Source of the DNA: an uncultured Flavobacteriales bacterium
GTDB lineage: Bacteria; Bacteroidota; Bacteroidia; Flavobacteriales_D; Sanyastnellaceae
DNA length: 63,083 nucleotides
Direction: 5' to 3'
Assembly (NCBI GenBank): GCA_938082505.1
Contig: CALLLH010000025.1
Span: 1 to 63,083 of the forward strand
The translations under genes and the position numbers were made by a program. Shown here piece after piece: positions 7,689 through 17,370 of this stretch (position 1 is the first letter of the stretch; every line of letters begins with the position of its first letter). The notes below the pieces were generated by a model. That model was not told the origin of the DNA. It made no database searches and worked only from the letters and a program-made list of their open reading frames with translations.

Positions 7689-10091
7689 ATGCCGATGGCC
7701 ACTTTCAGACTTCGACCCACAACCCGTTCTGCTGCCCTTTGGGTTCTGATGATCTTGGGGCGGCCTGCTGGTGCGCAGATTGAGACGGGCAGCTGGCAGG
7801 ACCTGCCGAACCTTTCACGGTGTGTGGCCATTGCCAGCGCCAAGGCGGCGCCGATTGTGCTCGTCGCCGGTGAAACGGCTGTCTTCGGCCTCGGGGTGGA
7901 TCCACAGGGATTGGCAACGGGGGAGATCCAGCGTTTCGGCAAGGCGAATGGGCTGAGCCGTGCCGAGATCGAGGCGGTGGCCCTGGCTCCCGAACTGGGT
8001 TGGGCGGTCGTGGCCTATCAGCAAGGCACCTTTGACCTCATTGCGATGGACATGGATGGCACTTTGGGCGATGTGGTGTCGGTGGAGGATCTCGCAGAGG
8101 CGGACCTTCCCGGGGACAAGCGGCCCAACAAACTGGTGGTCGAAGGCGACCGCCTGCTCATCTGCACGGACATCGGTGTGGTGGAATACGACCTGGTCAA
8201 TTTGGAAGTCCGGGACACCTGGAAGCTGGAATCCGGGGGGCAGGCATTGTCCATCCGCGCTGCAGCCTTGAGGGGCGACCGATGGTGGCTGGCCACTTCC
8301 GGAGGGGTGTGGTCCGCACCGGTGGATGCACCATTCCCCGGGGACCCGGCGACTTGGGAGCCCGAGGCCACATTGTTGGGAAGCAGTGTGCTCGATGTGC
8401 AGGATCTCGTGACCGGTGACGATGGCCGGTTGGCGGTACTCCAGAAAAAGGAAGGTCCTGATGTCGTCTGGGTGGGCAACCCGCCTGGGGCTTGGTCCGC
8501 AGTCACAGAGGGATTGGGGGAGGATTGGAAATCCCTGTCCACGGACGGGTTTCGGCTGTGGGCGACCACTCCGTTCGGCGTGATGGAGATGGATGGGGAG
8601 TGGAACCCGGGTTCGCTGCGGTCACAGTTGGGCAATGTCTATCTCGAACCGCGCTCGGTTTCAGCCTCGGAGAGCGGCCTCTGGATTGCCAATGCACACT
8701 CGGGTGCTTTGTGGGTGGCCGCCGGGGGTGATCCGGCCTTTGCCGGCCCCTTCGCGCCCAATGGACCCCGATCGAATTCGGCGTGGAGGCTGGATGCCTG
8801 GAATGAGCGGTTGTGGGTGGCCACGGGCGGCACGGAGGCCAGTGGAGTGCCGCTGTATCGTCAGGAAGGGTTCAGTGGTCGAAAGGGGTCTTTCTGGTGG
8901 ACCGTCAGCCCTCCCGAAGGAGAAGCGGGAGGATCGGGGGTGCAGGACCCGATGGAGGTGAGCATTGATCCCACGCGACCTGAGCGGGTCGTTTTCGGAA
9001 GTCTCGAGGAGGGACTTGTGGAGTTGGAGGGTTCCCAGATTGCGGCTTACTGGAATCCCTCGAACAGTCCACTCGGGTGGAATTTGAATTGGGAGACGCC
9101 CCGTTGCGGGGTGACGGCGCTCGATTTCGACAGGCAGGGCAACCTATGGGTGCTCAATGAAGGGACCGAGCACCCGCTCAAGATGTTGGACGCAGCAGGG
9201 GGCTGGCATGTGTTCGAGGTCGAGGGTCTTGGCGTATCGGACCGGTTTACCCGGGTGATGGCGACGCAATCGAATCAGTTGTGGATCCTGCGCGGAGACG
9301 GGGATGGCATCGTGGTCATTTCTACCGAAGGAACCCCCTCCGACCCTTCCGATGACGATGTGCGGTTCCTTTCCCAGCAGGAGGGTTCCGGCGGACTGCC
9401 GAGTTCCTTTGTCTACGCCTTGGAGGAGGATTTGGACGGCGAGATCTGGGTGGGCACGCTGCAGGGCCCCGCAGTATTCTATCAGCCCCAGGCCCTCTTC
9501 GAGGGAGAGGGATTCGATGCGCAGCAGATCCTGATTGAGCAGGACGGAAATTTCCAATTCCTGCTCGAGACCGAGACCATCTGGGACATTGCCTTGGACG
9601 GGGGCAACCGCAAGTGGCTGGCCACGGTGAACAACGGGGTTTTCCTGCTCAGTCCGGATGGAAGGGACCAGGTTGCCCATTTCACCGCGGACAACAGCCC
9701 TTTGCTGTCCAACGAAGTCTATGACATTGCGCTCGACCAGGAAAATGGACTGGTGTACTTCGCCACCCCGAAGGGCATGACTTCCTACCGGGGCGAGGCC
9801 ACCAATTTCCGCCCCGAATTGCAGGATGGCGGCCTTCGGATTTTCCCCAACCCATGGAAACCCGAATATGCACCCCGGGTGACCATTGACGGATTGGCCT
9901 TCGGTAGCGAGGTGCACGTTCTCGATGCCGCAGGCGAGCGTGTGCGGATGATTGAAAGTGCCGGTGGGCGGGCGGTCTGGGACACCTTGGATGACTTCGG
10001 TCGCCCAGTACCCGAAGGCGTGTATTTCCTGTTGGCAGGTGAATCCGAGGCGAAGAGTGGTGCCACAGGTAAAATGGTCATCTTGCGCTGA
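7689..10091 (+). CDS. porZ: PorZ-like type IX secretion protein (two-propeller, FlgD-like C terminus)
   Basis: About 800 residues. From the ATG at 7689 (alternative 7695) the protein begins with a signal peptide, RLRPTTRSAALWVLMILG then A-Q. The frame is open back to an ATG at 7614 that overlaps the previous stop, but that start would put about 35 non-hydrophobic residues before the signal. The body shows repeated beta-propeller blades of the two-component-regulator type (DFDRQGNLWVLNEG, EEDLDGEIWVGT, ALDGGNRKWLATVNNGVFLL). The end, LRIFPNPWKP.. to PVPEGVYFLL.., is an FlgD/T9SS-CTD-like immunoglobulin fold. This two-propeller plus CTD-like layout is that of PorZ, part of the T9SS attachment complex on the cell surface. 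The SPOR gene follows with a one-base overlap. Confidence 0.72.
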   Translation: MPMATFRLRPTTRSAALWVLMILGRPAGAQIETGSWQDLPNLSRCVAIASAKAAPIVLVAGETAVFGLGVDPQGLATGEIQRFGKANGLSRAEIEAVALAPELGWAVVAYQQGTFDLIAMDMDGTLGDVVSVEDLAEADLPGDKRPNKLVVEGDRLLICTDIGVVEYDLVNLEVRDTWKLESGGQALSIRAAALRGDRWWLATSGGVWSAPVDAPFPGDPATWEPEATLLGSSVLDVQDLVTGDDGRLAVLQKKEGPDVVWVGNPPGAWSAVTEGLGEDWKSLSTDGFRLWATTPFGVMEMDGEWNPGSLRSQLGNVYLEPRSVSASESGLWIANAHSGALWVAAGGDPAFAGPFAPNGPRSNSAWRLDAWNERLWVATGGTEASGVPLYRQEGFSGRKGSFWWTVSPPEGEAGGSGVQDPMEVSIDPTRPERVVFGSLEEGLVELEGSQIAAYWNPSNSPLGWNLNWETPRCGVTALDFDRQGNLWVLNEGTEHPLKMLDAAGGWHVFEVEGLGVSDRFTRVMATQSNQLWILRGDGDGIVVISTEGTPSDPSDDDVRFLSQQEGSGGLPSSFVYALEEDLDGEIWVGTLQGPAVFYQPQALFEGEGFDAQQILIEQDGNFQFLLETETIWDIALDGGNRKWLATVNNGVFLLSPDGRDQVAHFTADNSPLLSNEVYDIALDQENGLVYFATPKGMTSYRGEATNFRPELQDGGLRIFPNPWKPEYAPRVTIDGLAFGSEVHVLDAAGERVRMIESAGGRAVWDTLDDFGRPVPEGVYFLLAGESEAKSGATGKMVILR

Positions 10092-10696
10092 TGCGGTTGC
10101 AATTCGCTTGGATATTGGTCCTTGGCGGGGTTCTGTTCACAGGCCCCCTCGCTGCACAGGGTGATGCCCCATGGTGGCGGAGCTTGTTTCCCCAAAGCGG
10201 CGTGTCTGTGGAAGAGCCTTTGCCGGATGCTCAGGAGGACATTGAAGTGCCCAGTGAAAAGGAGGATGCGGCAGATTCCGAGTCCTACCCCGCCCCGTCC
10301 GATGATGGAAGCGCATTCGCCGATGCTGGACGGATGCCGCAGGGTTCGGTCCATTGGGGTGTGCCGGTGGCCATCCAGGAGCTCGATTCATTGTTGGTCC
10401 CAGAGGATGAAGTGCGCATTCCCGGATTCAGGGTGCAGCTTTTCATGGGGCGGCTTGATTCAGCACGCTCCTTGCGACATCACCTTCAGGACAACCTCGA
10501 TTTGCCCTTCGACGTGCATCTGACTCGGTATCCTCCCGTATTCGGCCTGCAGGTCGGGGACTTCCGAACGGCGCTTGCCGCCCACCGTGCCAAGAAATCC
10601 CTGAGTGGTTTGTTCCCCGATGCCTTGGTCGTTCCTGCGGAATTGACACCCGAAGAAGCCTACCCGGTTGGAGCAGATTGCATTCGAACCCCCTGA
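10091..10696 (+). CDS. SPOR-domain exported protein
   Basis: A 201-residue protein with a signal peptide (RLQFAWILVLGGVLFTGPLAAQ), an acidic, low-complexity linker (about residues 45-90), and a C-terminal SPOR-type domain (about 125-190). That domain is recognised by IPGFRVQLFMG, the Arg-rich first helix, PPVFGLQVGDFRT and the closing PDALVVP. SPOR domains bind denuded glycan strands of peptidoglycan, so a periplasmic cell-wall role is likely. Its ATG shares one base with the TGA of the PorZ-like gene, so the two are coupled. The family call rests on domain wording; the exact role is unknown. Confidence 0.75.
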   Translation: MRLQFAWILVLGGVLFTGPLAAQGDAPWWRSLFPQSGVSVEEPLPDAQEDIEVPSEKEDAADSESYPAPSDDGSAFADAGRMPQGSVHWGVPVAIQELDSLLVPEDEVRIPGFRVQLFMGRLDSARSLRHHLQDNLDLPFDVHLTRYPPVFGLQVGDFRTALAAHRAKKSLSGLFPDALVVPAELTPEEAYPVGADCIRTP

Positions 10697-10762
10697 GTGC
10701 ATCTTGAACACATGGATTGAAGAATCTCCCGTCTACGGGGGGTGTGGTCGGGGTTTGGGTTC

Positions 10763-10770
10763 TACATTTG
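10763..10770 (+). promoter_or_regulatory. Candidate -7 box of the act-cox operon
   Basis: TACATTTG matches TAnnTTTG exactly, 24 bases before the actA ATG, in the 98-base gap after the SPOR gene. Unlike several other boxes in this window it leaves a normal short leader. No convincing TTTG box is seen at the expected distance upstream. Confidence 0.55.
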
Positions 10771-10794
10771 CGCCCGAAAATCAAGCGGTAAAAC

Positions 10795-12213
10795 ATGTTC
10801 GGATACGAGAGCGCGAACCGGTCCCTCCCAGTATTGAGAAGGCTGGCTTCCGTTGTGGCGATGGTCACGCTCGCAGCGCCAGCCATCTTGCATGCTGGCA
10901 TCTGGGACGAAGGAAACATTGAGAATGGCCAAGCGCTGTTCAACGCCAATTGCGCCTCCTGTCACCTCGTGACCAACGAGGTGCTTGCGGCCCCCGGACT
11001 GGCCGGTATTGCCGATCGTTGGGGCTCCAGTGAGGAGGTGTTGGTTCAGTGGATCCAAAATCCACAGGCTGCAGCGGCGACGGGTGACCCTTATGTGAAA
11101 TCCCTGGTCGATCGCTATGTCGGCACCTATGGTTGGATGACCGCGCAGGCGGTCAGTGCGGATGATGTCAAGGACATCATGGCGTATGTCCAGAATCCAC
11201 CCGACGTGGTGGCAAGTGCGGATACCGGGTCGGATTGTCCCACGATTTATGACGCGCTGGAGGAGGAACAGGGGGCCAATGGCACCATCTGGTTCCTGAT
11301 CCTGTTGACCCTCTTCCTGATCATCGCCTTGAGTGCGGCAACCGTCAGGAAATCATTGGAGCAGGCGGCCAACCAGGCCACCGAGATGGAGGACGCGCCC
11401 TATTCCGTCCGTTTCCGGGCATGGGCATGGGACAACATCACTTTCGTGAGCATCCTGGGACTGTTCGTTGTGGCCTATTTCGTGGTCATCGGATACCAGG
11501 CCTTGATGGGTGTGGGGGTTTACCAAGGCTACACCCCTGATCAGCCGGTCAAGTTCATCCACAGCGTGCACGTCTGTGAGAACGAGGTGGACTGCCAGTA
11601 CTGCCATCACAGCGCATATGAATCCAAGCACGCGGGAATCCCCTCGACCAATGTGTGCATGAATTGCCACAAGGCGGTCAAGAAGGGCAGCCGCTATGGT
11701 GAGGTGGAGATCGGAAAGATTTATGCCGCCATCGGTTTCGATGCCGAGTCCGGTACATACCTGGACGGCGAGGGCAAGAATGGGTACCAGGGCCCCCAAG
11801 ATGATTTTCAGGGAGAGCCCCTCAAGTGGAACAAAGTGCACAACCTGCCGGATCATGTCTTCTTCAGCCACCAGCAGCACGTGGTCGTCGGCGGTCTGGA
11901 GTGTCAGAACTGCCACGGAGATGTAGGCAAGTACACGGTCGGCCGCATAGCTCCTGTGGAGGAGATCAACGGACTGGTAAATGATTTTCCAGGCCTGATC
12001 GAGCTGTCCAAGCCGACCCTGACGATGGGTTGGTGCATCGAGTGCCACAACAAGGCGGAGATCAGCTTCGCCTCTTCCGGCTACTATGAGGACATGCACA
12101 ACCGCCTCAAGGATGACCTCCGCGGAAACGAGGAGCTCCGCCGCTACATGGAAGATGAAAAGACGACGGTCAAGGAGCTCGGCGGCTGGGAATGCTCCAA
12201 GTGCCACTACTGA
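10795..12213 (+). CDS. actA: Alternative complex III subunit A, multihaem cytochrome c fused to a monohaem domain
   Basis: A 472-residue membrane-anchored cytochrome with six CxxCH haem-binding motifs, at C53, C267, C288, C370, C414 and C467. The N-terminal hydrophobic segment (16-34) is followed by a monohaem cytochrome c domain (about 40-135), two membrane helices (about 164-182 and 217-238), and the pentahaem ActA domain. ActA carries electrons from the iron-sulfur/quinol part of alternative complex III towards the oxidase. The extra monohaem domain at the front could act as a tethered electron shuttle. First gene of the act-cox operon, with 32 bases to actB. Confidence 0.93.
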   Translation: MFGYESANRSLPVLRRLASVVAMVTLAAPAILHAGIWDEGNIENGQALFNANCASCHLVTNEVLAAPGLAGIADRWGSSEEVLVQWIQNPQAAAATGDPYVKSLVDRYVGTYGWMTAQAVSADDVKDIMAYVQNPPDVVASADTGSDCPTIYDALEEEQGANGTIWFLILLTLFLIIALSAATVRKSLEQAANQATEMEDAPYSVRFRAWAWDNITFVSILGLFVVAYFVVIGYQALMGVGVYQGYTPDQPVKFIHSVHVCENEVDCQYCHHSAYESKHAGIPSTNVCMNCHKAVKKGSRYGEVEIGKIYAAIGFDAESGTYLDGEGKNGYQGPQDDFQGEPLKWNKVHNLPDHVFFSHQQHVVVGGLECQNCHGDVGKYTVGRIAPVEEINGLVNDFPGLIELSKPTLTMGWCIECHNKAEISFASSGYYEDMHNRLKDDLRGNEELRRYMEDEKTTVKELGGWECSKCHY

Positions 12214-12245
12214 TCGACTGAACAAGCAAATCCGGGATCTGCCCC

Positions 12246-15200
12246 ATGGCTGACAATAAGATTTACTGGTCCGGACTCGAAGAGTTGGACCGCACCCCAG
12301 AGTTCGAACGGATTGAATCGCAGGAGTTTCCTGCAGAGCGTCCGGTCGATGCGTTCCTTTCGGATGATCGCTTGCAGCGGGCCAATACGGGCCGTCGCGA
12401 CTTCCTCAAATTCATGGGCTTCTCCGTCACGGCGGCGACCCTCGCGGCGTGTGAGACGCCGGTGGTCAAGTCCATTCCCTACACCAACAAGCCGGAGGAA
12501 ATCACGCCGGGTGTGGCGAATTTCTATGCCTCCACCTTCTACGATGGACATGACTTCGTGAACGTCCTCGTGAAGACGCGCGAGGGTCGTCCCATCTTCG
12601 TGAAGAGCAACACCGAGACGGGGTATGGCCGGGTCAACGCCCGGGTCAATGCTTCGGTGCTCGGGCTCTACGACTCCGCGCGCCTGCGGGCGCCCCAATT
12701 GAATGGTGAGGCCACCTCGTGGGAGGTCCTCGACGCTGCCGTGCGCAAGGGTCTGGAGGGCAACGGCCGCAAGGTGCTGCTGACCGGTACGGTGATGAGC
12801 CCGAGCCAGCAACGCGCCATTGCCACGCTTGTGGAGGCTGCCGGGGTAGAGCACGTCCAATGCGATGCCGTCAGTTACGGTGCGGTCGTCGCTGCCGCCG
12901 AGCAGGACTTTGGCCGCAGGGTCTTCCCGTCATACCAGTTCGCCAAGGCAGAGACGGTGGTCTCGCTCAATGCCGACTTCCTCGGAACCTGGGGGGATAG
13001 CGTATGGTATACCGCCGAGTGGGCCAAGACCCGCCGTCCTGAACAAGGGGCGATGAGCCGGTTGCACGCCTTCGAGAGCGGCATGAGCCTGACGGGGTCC
13101 AATGCCGATCGCCGGACCCGCGTCAAGCCCTCCCAGCAGGGCAATGTGGCCGCAGCGCTGCTCAACGAAATCAATGGACAGGGCCATGTGGCCGGATTGG
13201 ATGAGGCCGTACTCGCTGCAGTCAAGTCCGCCGCCGCTGACCTGAAGTCCGCAGGAGCCAAGGGACTCGTGGTGGCCGGTGACAATGACCTGGCGACCCA
13301 GGGGATCGTCAACGCCATCAACCAGGCCCTCGGTGCCCTGGGTACGACGGTTGAAATCCATGCCAAGGCCTCGTTGCATCAAGGCGACGATGCGGCCTTT
13401 GCCCAGCTTGTGGAGGACATGCAGGGCGGACGCGTTTCTGCCCTGATTGTGGACGGCATCAACCCGGCCTACCACGGTGCGGATGCGGAGGGATTCAAGG
13501 CCGGCCTCGAGAAGGTGGCCTTCAGCGTCTCCACCGCGCTGTATGCCGATGAGACGGCGAGCCGCTGCAAGGCCATTGCACCGAACCACCATTGGCTGGA
13601 AAGCTGGAACGACCTGCAGATTGATCCGAGCCGGATTGACATCGCCCAACCGACGATCAAGCCGCTCTACGATACGCGCCACGTGACCGAGAGTCTGGTG
13701 GCTTGGGCAGGTCAGTCCGTGGACGCATACACTTTCATCCGCCAGACGCACAGTGCGGCCTACACCGCGGAGGCGATGTACACCGACCAGAACTGGAATA
13801 CCGGTGTGCACAACGGATTCCTTGCGGTTGAGGCTGCTGAGGAGACGGTGCCGGCCTATTTGGGTACGGCCCTTGCCGGTGCGCTTGCCGAGGTGAAGGG
13901 TCGCAAGGGCGGCGGTTTCGAGCTGGCCTTGTACCGCAAGACCGCCATGGGAGACGGCCAACAGGCGGCCAACCCGATGTTGCAGGAAACCCCGGACCCG
14001 ATCACGAAGACGACCTGGGACAACTATGTGACCATGGCGGTCTCCGACATGAAGGAGATGGGCCTCAACACCTACATCGCCCAGGAGGATCCCGCTTCCG
14101 TGGTGCGTGTGACGGTGGGCGACCTCAGCGTGGAACTTCCTGCATTCCCGCAGCCCGGTCAGGCGCCGGGTACCGTGGGCATCGCCCTCGGTTACGGCCG
14201 CGGAGCGGATGGTGAGGCCATTGGCCGCGCTGCGTTCCAGGTGGACGGCAGTGGCGACCACATGATGGATGCCGAGGGCAACCTCGTTCCCATCGGTGCG
14301 AATGCCTTTCCCATGGCCACCCTGCGCAACGGTGCGCCTGACTACAATGCCTACGACGTGACCGTCGAAGGCACCGGCGGCACATATCCGTTGGCATGCA
14401 CCCAGATCCAGCACACCTACATGGGGCGTGATTCTGTGGTCAAGGAGACGACGTTTGACAGTTATCTGGCCGAGTCCGGAGCTGATCGGGGCCAGGCCAG
14501 CTGGAACAAGACCATTGGATTGAATGTCCACGACGACATCAACGGTGATGGTGAGATCAACGCCCTCGACAAGAAGGCGGCTGGTGAATTCGATCTCTGG
14601 CATGAGCATGCCGTGGACGGTGTCGGCCACCGTTGGGGTATGGCCATTGACCTGACGAGCTGCATCGGATGCAGTGCATGCGTCACGGCCTGCCATATCG
14701 AGAACAACGTGCCGGTGGTCGGCAAGGATGAAGTCCGCCGCCATCGGGACATGCATTGGATGCGCATCGACCGCTTCTATGCCTCCGAATGGGACATGGA
14801 GCGCGGCGAGGAGGAAGGCCTCGGGGTCATTTCCACCTACGGCAAGATGGAGGAGCCGGGATCGAATCCGCAGACTGTGCACATGCCGATGATGTGCCAG
14901 CACTGCAATCACGCCCCTTGCGAGACGGTGTGTCCGGTTGCGGCCACGACGCACTCCAACGAGGGGGTCAACCAGATGACCTACAACCGCTGCATCGGTA
15001 CCCGTTACTGTGCCAACAACTGCCCGTTCAAGGTGCGCCGGTTCAATTGGTTCCACTACCCCGGGTACGACAAGTTCCAGAACTTCAATCCGGCGCAGGA
15101 TGCCATCCAGCGTATGGTGCTCAATCCGGACGTCGTCGTCCGCAGCCGTGGCGTCATGGAGAAGTGCAGCCTGTGCGTGCAACGGACCCAGTCCGCCAAG

Positions 15201-15425
15201 TTGGAGGCGAAGAAGGCAGGTGCTCCGCTCGAGGATGGCGCCGTATTGACGGCATGTGCCGAGGCCTGTCCGACCAATGCGATCACCTTCGGGGACCTCA
15301 ATGACACGAACAGCGAGGTGCGCGCCACCTATGACAACAACCGGACCTACCACGCCTTGGAGGAGGTCGGCATCCAGCCGAACGTCGCCTACCTGACCAA
15401 GGTCCGAAATACCCCCAACTCCTGA
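12246..15425 (+). CDS. actB: Alternative complex III subunit B, molybdopterin-oxidoreductase-like iron-sulfur protein
   Basis: A 1059-residue fusion of a catalytically simplified molybdopterin-oxidoreductase-like domain and a four-cluster ferredoxin-like domain. A Tat-like variant motif (GRRDFLKFMG, from residue 49) leads to AAC at residue 69, a possible lipoprotein cysteine. The cysteine groups near residues 805 (CIGCSACVTAC), 885 (CQHCNHAPCETVC), 917, 974 (CSLC) and 1010 (CAEACPTNAI) are the ligands for the iron-sulfur clusters that pass electrons from quinol to the haems of ActA. It is located on the periplasmic face. Spacing to actC is four bases. Confidence 0.95.
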   Translation: MADNKIYWSGLEELDRTPEFERIESQEFPAERPVDAFLSDDRLQRANTGRRDFLKFMGFSVTAATLAACETPVVKSIPYTNKPEEITPGVANFYASTFYDGHDFVNVLVKTREGRPIFVKSNTETGYGRVNARVNASVLGLYDSARLRAPQLNGEATSWEVLDAAVRKGLEGNGRKVLLTGTVMSPSQQRAIATLVEAAGVEHVQCDAVSYGAVVAAAEQDFGRRVFPSYQFAKAETVVSLNADFLGTWGDSVWYTAEWAKTRRPEQGAMSRLHAFESGMSLTGSNADRRTRVKPSQQGNVAAALLNEINGQGHVAGLDEAVLAAVKSAAADLKSAGAKGLVVAGDNDLATQGIVNAINQALGALGTTVEIHAKASLHQGDDAAFAQLVEDMQGGRVSALIVDGINPAYHGADAEGFKAGLEKVAFSVSTALYADETASRCKAIAPNHHWLESWNDLQIDPSRIDIAQPTIKPLYDTRHVTESLVAWAGQSVDAYTFIRQTHSAAYTAEAMYTDQNWNTGVHNGFLAVEAAEETVPAYLGTALAGALAEVKGRKGGGFELALYRKTAMGDGQQAANPMLQETPDPITKTTWDNYVTMAVSDMKEMGLNTYIAQEDPASVVRVTVGDLSVELPAFPQPGQAPGTVGIALGYGRGADGEAIGRAAFQVDGSGDHMMDAEGNLVPIGANAFPMATLRNGAPDYNAYDVTVEGTGGTYPLACTQIQHTYMGRDSVVKETTFDSYLAESGADRGQASWNKTIGLNVHDDINGDGEINALDKKAAGEFDLWHEHAVDGVGHRWGMAIDLTSCIGCSACVTACHIENNVPVVGKDEVRRHRDMHWMRIDRFYASEWDMERGEEEGLGVISTYGKMEEPGSNPQTVHMPMMCQHCNHAPCETVCPVAATTHSNEGVNQMTYNRCIGTRYCANNCPFKVRRFNWFHYPGYDKFQNFNPAQDAIQRMVLNPDVVVRSRGVMEKCSLCVQRTQSAKLEAKKAGAPLEDGAVLTACAEACPTNAITFGDLNDTNSEVRATYDNNRTYHALEEVGIQPNVAYLTKVRNTPNS

Positions 15426-15429
15426 TACC

Positions 15430-16821
15430 ATGCAGCAGGAAGCCGTCATTCGGGAACCCCTGATCCTGGGGAACAAGAGCTACAAGGACATCACCGATGA
15501 TGTCGTAGGACCCATCCAGGGCGCTGCCCCCATGGGATGGAAGATCATGATCACCATCACGAGCATCATCGCCTTCTACGGTGTCGGATGCATCCTGTAC
15601 CTGATCGGCACGGGCATCGGAGTGTGGGGTCTGAACAAGACGGTCGGTTGGGCTTGGGACATCACCAACTTCGTATGGTGGGTCGGCATCGGCCACGCCG
15701 GCACCTTGATTTCGGCCGTGCTGTTGCTGTTCCGTCAGAAGTGGCGGATGGCCATCAACAGGTCTGCGGAGGCGATGACCATTTTCGCGGTGATCATGGC
15801 GGCAGTATTCCCAGGAATCCATATGGGCCGCATCTGGGTGAGCTACTGGGTGTTGCCGCTGCCCAACCAGTTCGGCTCCCTGTGGGTGAACTTCAACAGC
15901 CCCCTCTTGTGGGACGTATTCGCCATTTCGACCTACTTCTCCGTATCCCTCGTTTTCTGGTATATCGGCCTCATTCCGGATTTCGCCACCATCCGAGACC
16001 GGATGACCAAGCCACTCCAGAAGAAGATCTACGGCATCCTGAGCTTCGGTTGGAGCGGAAGGGCCAAGCACTGGACCCGGTTCGAGGAGGTCAGCCTCGT
16101 GCTCGCAGGCATTGCGACCCCGCTGGTGTTCTCCGTGCACTCCATCGTCTCCATGGACTTCGCCACTTCGGTGATTCCCGGCTGGCACACGACCATCTTC
16201 CCTCCCTACTTCGTGAGCGGTGCGGTCTTCTCCGGATTCGCGATGGTGCAGACCCTGCTGCTCATCATGCGGAAGACGATGAAGCTCGAGGCATACATCC
16301 ACACGAAGCACGTCGAATACATGAACATCGTCATCATCGTGACGGGGTCCATCGTCGGCGTGGCCTACCTCACGGAGCTGTTCATTTCATGGTACAGTGG
16401 TGTGGAGTATGAGAGCTATGCCTTCATCAACCGTTTCAGCGGGCCCTACAGCGCGAGCTACTGGGTGATGATGACCTGCAATGTGATTTCGCCCCAGCTG
16501 TTCTGGATCAAGAAGATCCGCCGCAGCCTCTTGGCCACGTTCGTCCTGTCCATCGTGGTGAACATCGGAATGTGGTTCGAGCGCTATGTGATCATTGTGA
16601 CCTCGCTCCACAGGGATTACGATCCTTCGTCCTGGGGTGAGTTCCATGCCACGAGCATCGATGTCGGCATCTTCATTGGAACGCTCGGCATCTTCTTTAC
16701 CCTGTTTCTGCTGTTCGCCCGGTTCTTCCCGGTGCTGGCCCTGAACGAGTTGAAGTCGATCCTGAAATCAAGCGGTGAGGAGCACAAGCGCATCCAATCC
16801 CAAGGAAAGTCCAACCACTAA
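15430..16821 (+). CDS. actC: Alternative complex III subunit C, NrfD-type quinol-binding membrane protein
   Basis: 463 residues, almost all membrane helices, of the NrfD/PsrC family. The amphipathic start (PLILGNKSYKDITDDV) is the conserved opening of ActC. The helix set includes WVGIGHAGTLISAVLLL, IHMGRIWVSYWVLPLP and the HSIVSMDF segment, regions that form the quinol site and proton path in the family. It is one of the two homologous quinol-binding subunits (ActC and ActF) in the core of the complex. It sits four bases after actB and nine before actD. Confidence 0.95.
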   Translation: MQQEAVIREPLILGNKSYKDITDDVVGPIQGAAPMGWKIMITITSIIAFYGVGCILYLIGTGIGVWGLNKTVGWAWDITNFVWWVGIGHAGTLISAVLLLFRQKWRMAINRSAEAMTIFAVIMAAVFPGIHMGRIWVSYWVLPLPNQFGSLWVNFNSPLLWDVFAISTYFSVSLVFWYIGLIPDFATIRDRMTKPLQKKIYGILSFGWSGRAKHWTRFEEVSLVLAGIATPLVFSVHSIVSMDFATSVIPGWHTTIFPPYFVSGAVFSGFAMVQTLLLIMRKTMKLEAYIHTKHVEYMNIVIIVTGSIVGVAYLTELFISWYSGVEYESYAFINRFSGPYSASYWVMMTCNVISPQLFWIKKIRRSLLATFVLSIVVNIGMWFERYVIIVTSLHRDYDPSSWGEFHATSIDVGIFIGTLGIFFTLFLLFARFFPVLALNELKSILKSSGEEHKRIQSQGKSNH

Positions 16822-16830
16822 GACGATAAC

Positions 16831-17370
16831 ATGGATACCAAGAAGGTCCTCCACGTCATGTACGACGACGACGGCAAGCTGATGGAAGCAGCCAAGCAGC
16901 TCGTCGCCAAGGGCATCCGGATCAAGGATGTCTACAGTCCTTTCCCGGTGCACGGCATCGATCCGATCATCGGAGTGAAGCGGACGCGCCTCGCCATTGC
17001 CTCCTTCATGTATGCCATGACCGGCACGTGTCTGGCGTTGTTCGGCATGTGGTACTTCATGATCCAGGATTGGCCCATGAACATTGGGGGCAAGCCCAGT
17101 TTCAGTTTGATCGAGAACCTGCCCGCCTTCGTGCCGGTCACGTTCGAATTCAGTGTGCTGTGTGGAGCCCATGGCATGGCCATCACCTATCTGTTGCGCA
17201 ACGGAACGTTGCCCGGCATGCCTGCTTCCAACCCGGATCCGCGCACCACGGATGACAAGTTCGTCCTCGAGATCCTGACCGATGAGAACGAAATGGATGC
17301 CGGTGCCCTCGAGGCAGCGGTGAATGAAACTGAATTGCTGGAGCTCAGCATCAAGGAGTACACTGCATGA
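16831..17370 (+). CDS. actD: Alternative complex III subunit D (DUF3341)
   Basis: A 179-residue DUF3341 protein. The N-terminal part (about 1-55) is a soluble alpha/beta domain containing the conserved PFPVHGID motif; two membrane helices follow (about 55-78 and 95-125). The NPDPRTTDDKFVLEI motif in the C-terminal part is typical of ActD, the subunit that clamps ActC and ActF. The stop overlaps the start of actE by four bases. Confidence 0.93.
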   Translation: MDTKKVLHVMYDDDGKLMEAAKQLVAKGIRIKDVYSPFPVHGIDPIIGVKRTRLAIASFMYAMTGTCLALFGMWYFMIQDWPMNIGGKPSFSLIENLPAFVPVTFEFSVLCGAHGMAITYLLRNGTLPGMPASNPDPRTTDDKFVLEILTDENEMDAGALEAAVNETELLELSIKEYTA

